Assembly (NCBI GenBank): GCA_023393155.1
Contig: JAEWML010000256.1
Location: forward strand, 1-12,808
Origin: Bacillota bacterium
GTDB lineage: Bacteria; Bacillota; Clostridia; Oscillospirales; Oscillospiraceae
DNA length: 12,808 nucleotides
Reading direction: 5' to 3'
A program made the translations under genes and the position numbers. The notes beneath the pieces are model-generated. The model did no database searches and was not told the DNA's origin. It worked only from the letters and a program-made list of their open reading frames with translations. Below, in pieces: positions 12,346-12,808 of the stretch (the stretch's first letter is position 1; each line of letters begins with the position of its first letter).

Positions 12346-12808
12346 ATGCGGATGGAATATCGAGAGAGGGCATACCCGCTTTTTTCAGCTTGCGGACTGA
12401 ATTGCGGCCTATGTCCCCGCTATCACGCGGCAGGAACGTCCAAATGCCCCGGCTGCGCGGGGAAGGGCTTTTTAGAAAAGCATCCAACCTGCGGCGTGCT
12501 CAGCTGCGCCCAGCGCAGGGGGCTGGACTATTGCTTTCTATGCGAGGAATACCCCTGCAAAAAGTATGACGGGGCGGACGCGGCGGACTCCTTTATCTCC
12601 CACAAAAATCAGATGAGGGACAACGACAGGGCGAGGCGCGCGGGAATGGAAGCCTGTCAGGCGGAGCTGAACGAAAAAACGAAACTCCTGCTGGAAAACT
12701 ATGACGACGGGCGGCGAAAGAGCTTTTTCTGCATCGCCGTCAATTTGCTGGAATTGCCGGACGTGAAGCGGGTGATGGCGCGGCTGACGGAAGAAACCCA
12801 GGGGGAGG
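12346..12808 (+). CDS. DUF3795 Cys-rich protein, partial
   Basis: The gene runs off the right edge after 154 codons. Starts at 12346 (ATG, preceded by GGGAGAAG) and 12352 (ATG, preceded by AGAGG) are both possible; I use the first. The N-terminal half carries ten cysteines in the DUF3795 pattern: ACGLNCGLCPRYH (15-27), KCPGC (33-37), TCGVLSC (48-54) and YCFLCEEYPCKKY (62-74). Such spacing suggests zinc or iron-sulphur binding, though this is inference. The second half (DNDRARRAGMEACQAEL, then ENYDDGRRKSFFCIAVNLL) is helical and also family-typical. No enzyme activity is established that I know of. It is close behind the Nudix gene on the same strand, with no terminator between them, so read-through is likely. 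Only a few residues of the normal length are probably missing. Confidence 0.82.
   Translation, partial: MRMEYRERAYPLFSACGLNCGLCPRYHAAGTSKCPGCAGKGFLEKHPTCGVLSCAQRRGLDYCFLCEEYPCKKYDGADAADSFISHKNQMRDNDRARRAGMEACQAELNEKTKLLLENYDDGRRKSFFCIAVNLLELPDVKRVMARLTEETQGE

Noticed and set aside
12312..12569. 85-residue open frame after the Nudix gene
   Set aside because: It is out of frame with the DUF3795 protein that occupies the same bases and has ten well-placed cysteines.
1..12808. Mobile elements, CRISPR arrays, tRNA or rRNA genes, phage or toxin-antitoxin genes
   Set aside because: No transposase or integrase motif, no regularly spaced repeats, and no cloverleaf or rRNA signature was found on reading both strands.

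Overview
The window looks like the chromosome of a GC-rich, low-oxygen Firmicute, most likely a gut Clostridium relative of the Oscillospiraceae/Flavonifractor type. This is inferred from strong AGGAGG-type ribosome binding sites, GC-rich genes separated by AT-richer spacers, a CsaB-type pyruvyl transferase domain, a DUF4330 protein, a DUF3795 protein and a very small Cys-containing protein of a clostridial type. No database search was possible. I see no tRNA, rRNA, CRISPR array, insertion sequence, integrase or phage gene. Most of the window is ordinary chromosomal housekeeping content.

Layout. (1) 1-1030, minus: N-terminal part of a secreted 5'-nucleotidase, cut by the left edge. (2) 1291-2667 and 2818-3282, plus: a dihydropyrimidinase/hydantoinase followed by a small zinc nucleobase deaminase, with a perfect 15-bp hairpin between them. 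With the divergent nucleotidase they form a plausible nucleotide and nucleobase breakdown neighbourhood. (3) A bidirectional terminator at 3398-3436 separates these from serA and serC (minus, 5545 to 3445), which carry out the first two steps of serine synthesis from 3-phosphoglycerate and share a clear promoter upstream of serC. (4) 5947-7509, plus: a ClC-type H+/Cl- exchanger with a C-terminal TrkA_C domain. Its promoter overlaps a perfect 18-bp palindrome. (5) 7601-7777, minus: a 58-residue protein, flanked by terminators. (6) 7878-10103, minus: a 741-residue protein that joins a GT4 glycosyltransferase to a CsaB-like polysaccharide pyruvyl transferase, preceded by a promoter and a terminator-like hairpin in its leader. 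(7) 10225-12808, plus: a GNAT acetyltransferase, a DUF4330 membrane-anchored protein, a NudC-like Nudix hydrolase with a zinc ribbon, and a Cys-rich DUF3795 protein cut by the right edge.

How the parts may work together. The serA/serC pair is a clear pathway unit. The hydantoinase/deaminase pair is probably co-transcribed but its substrate is open. The GT4-CsaB fusion and the DUF4330 gene point to cell-wall polymer decoration, possibly pyruvylated secondary wall polymer that anchors SLH-domain surface proteins. I see no SLH protein in the window, so this remains family-based inference. The most interesting items are the domain fusion and its possible leader attenuator, the operator-like palindrome at the ClC promoter, and the small 58-residue gene whose ribosome binding site lies in a hairpin. 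I found no convincing wholly new multi-gene system.
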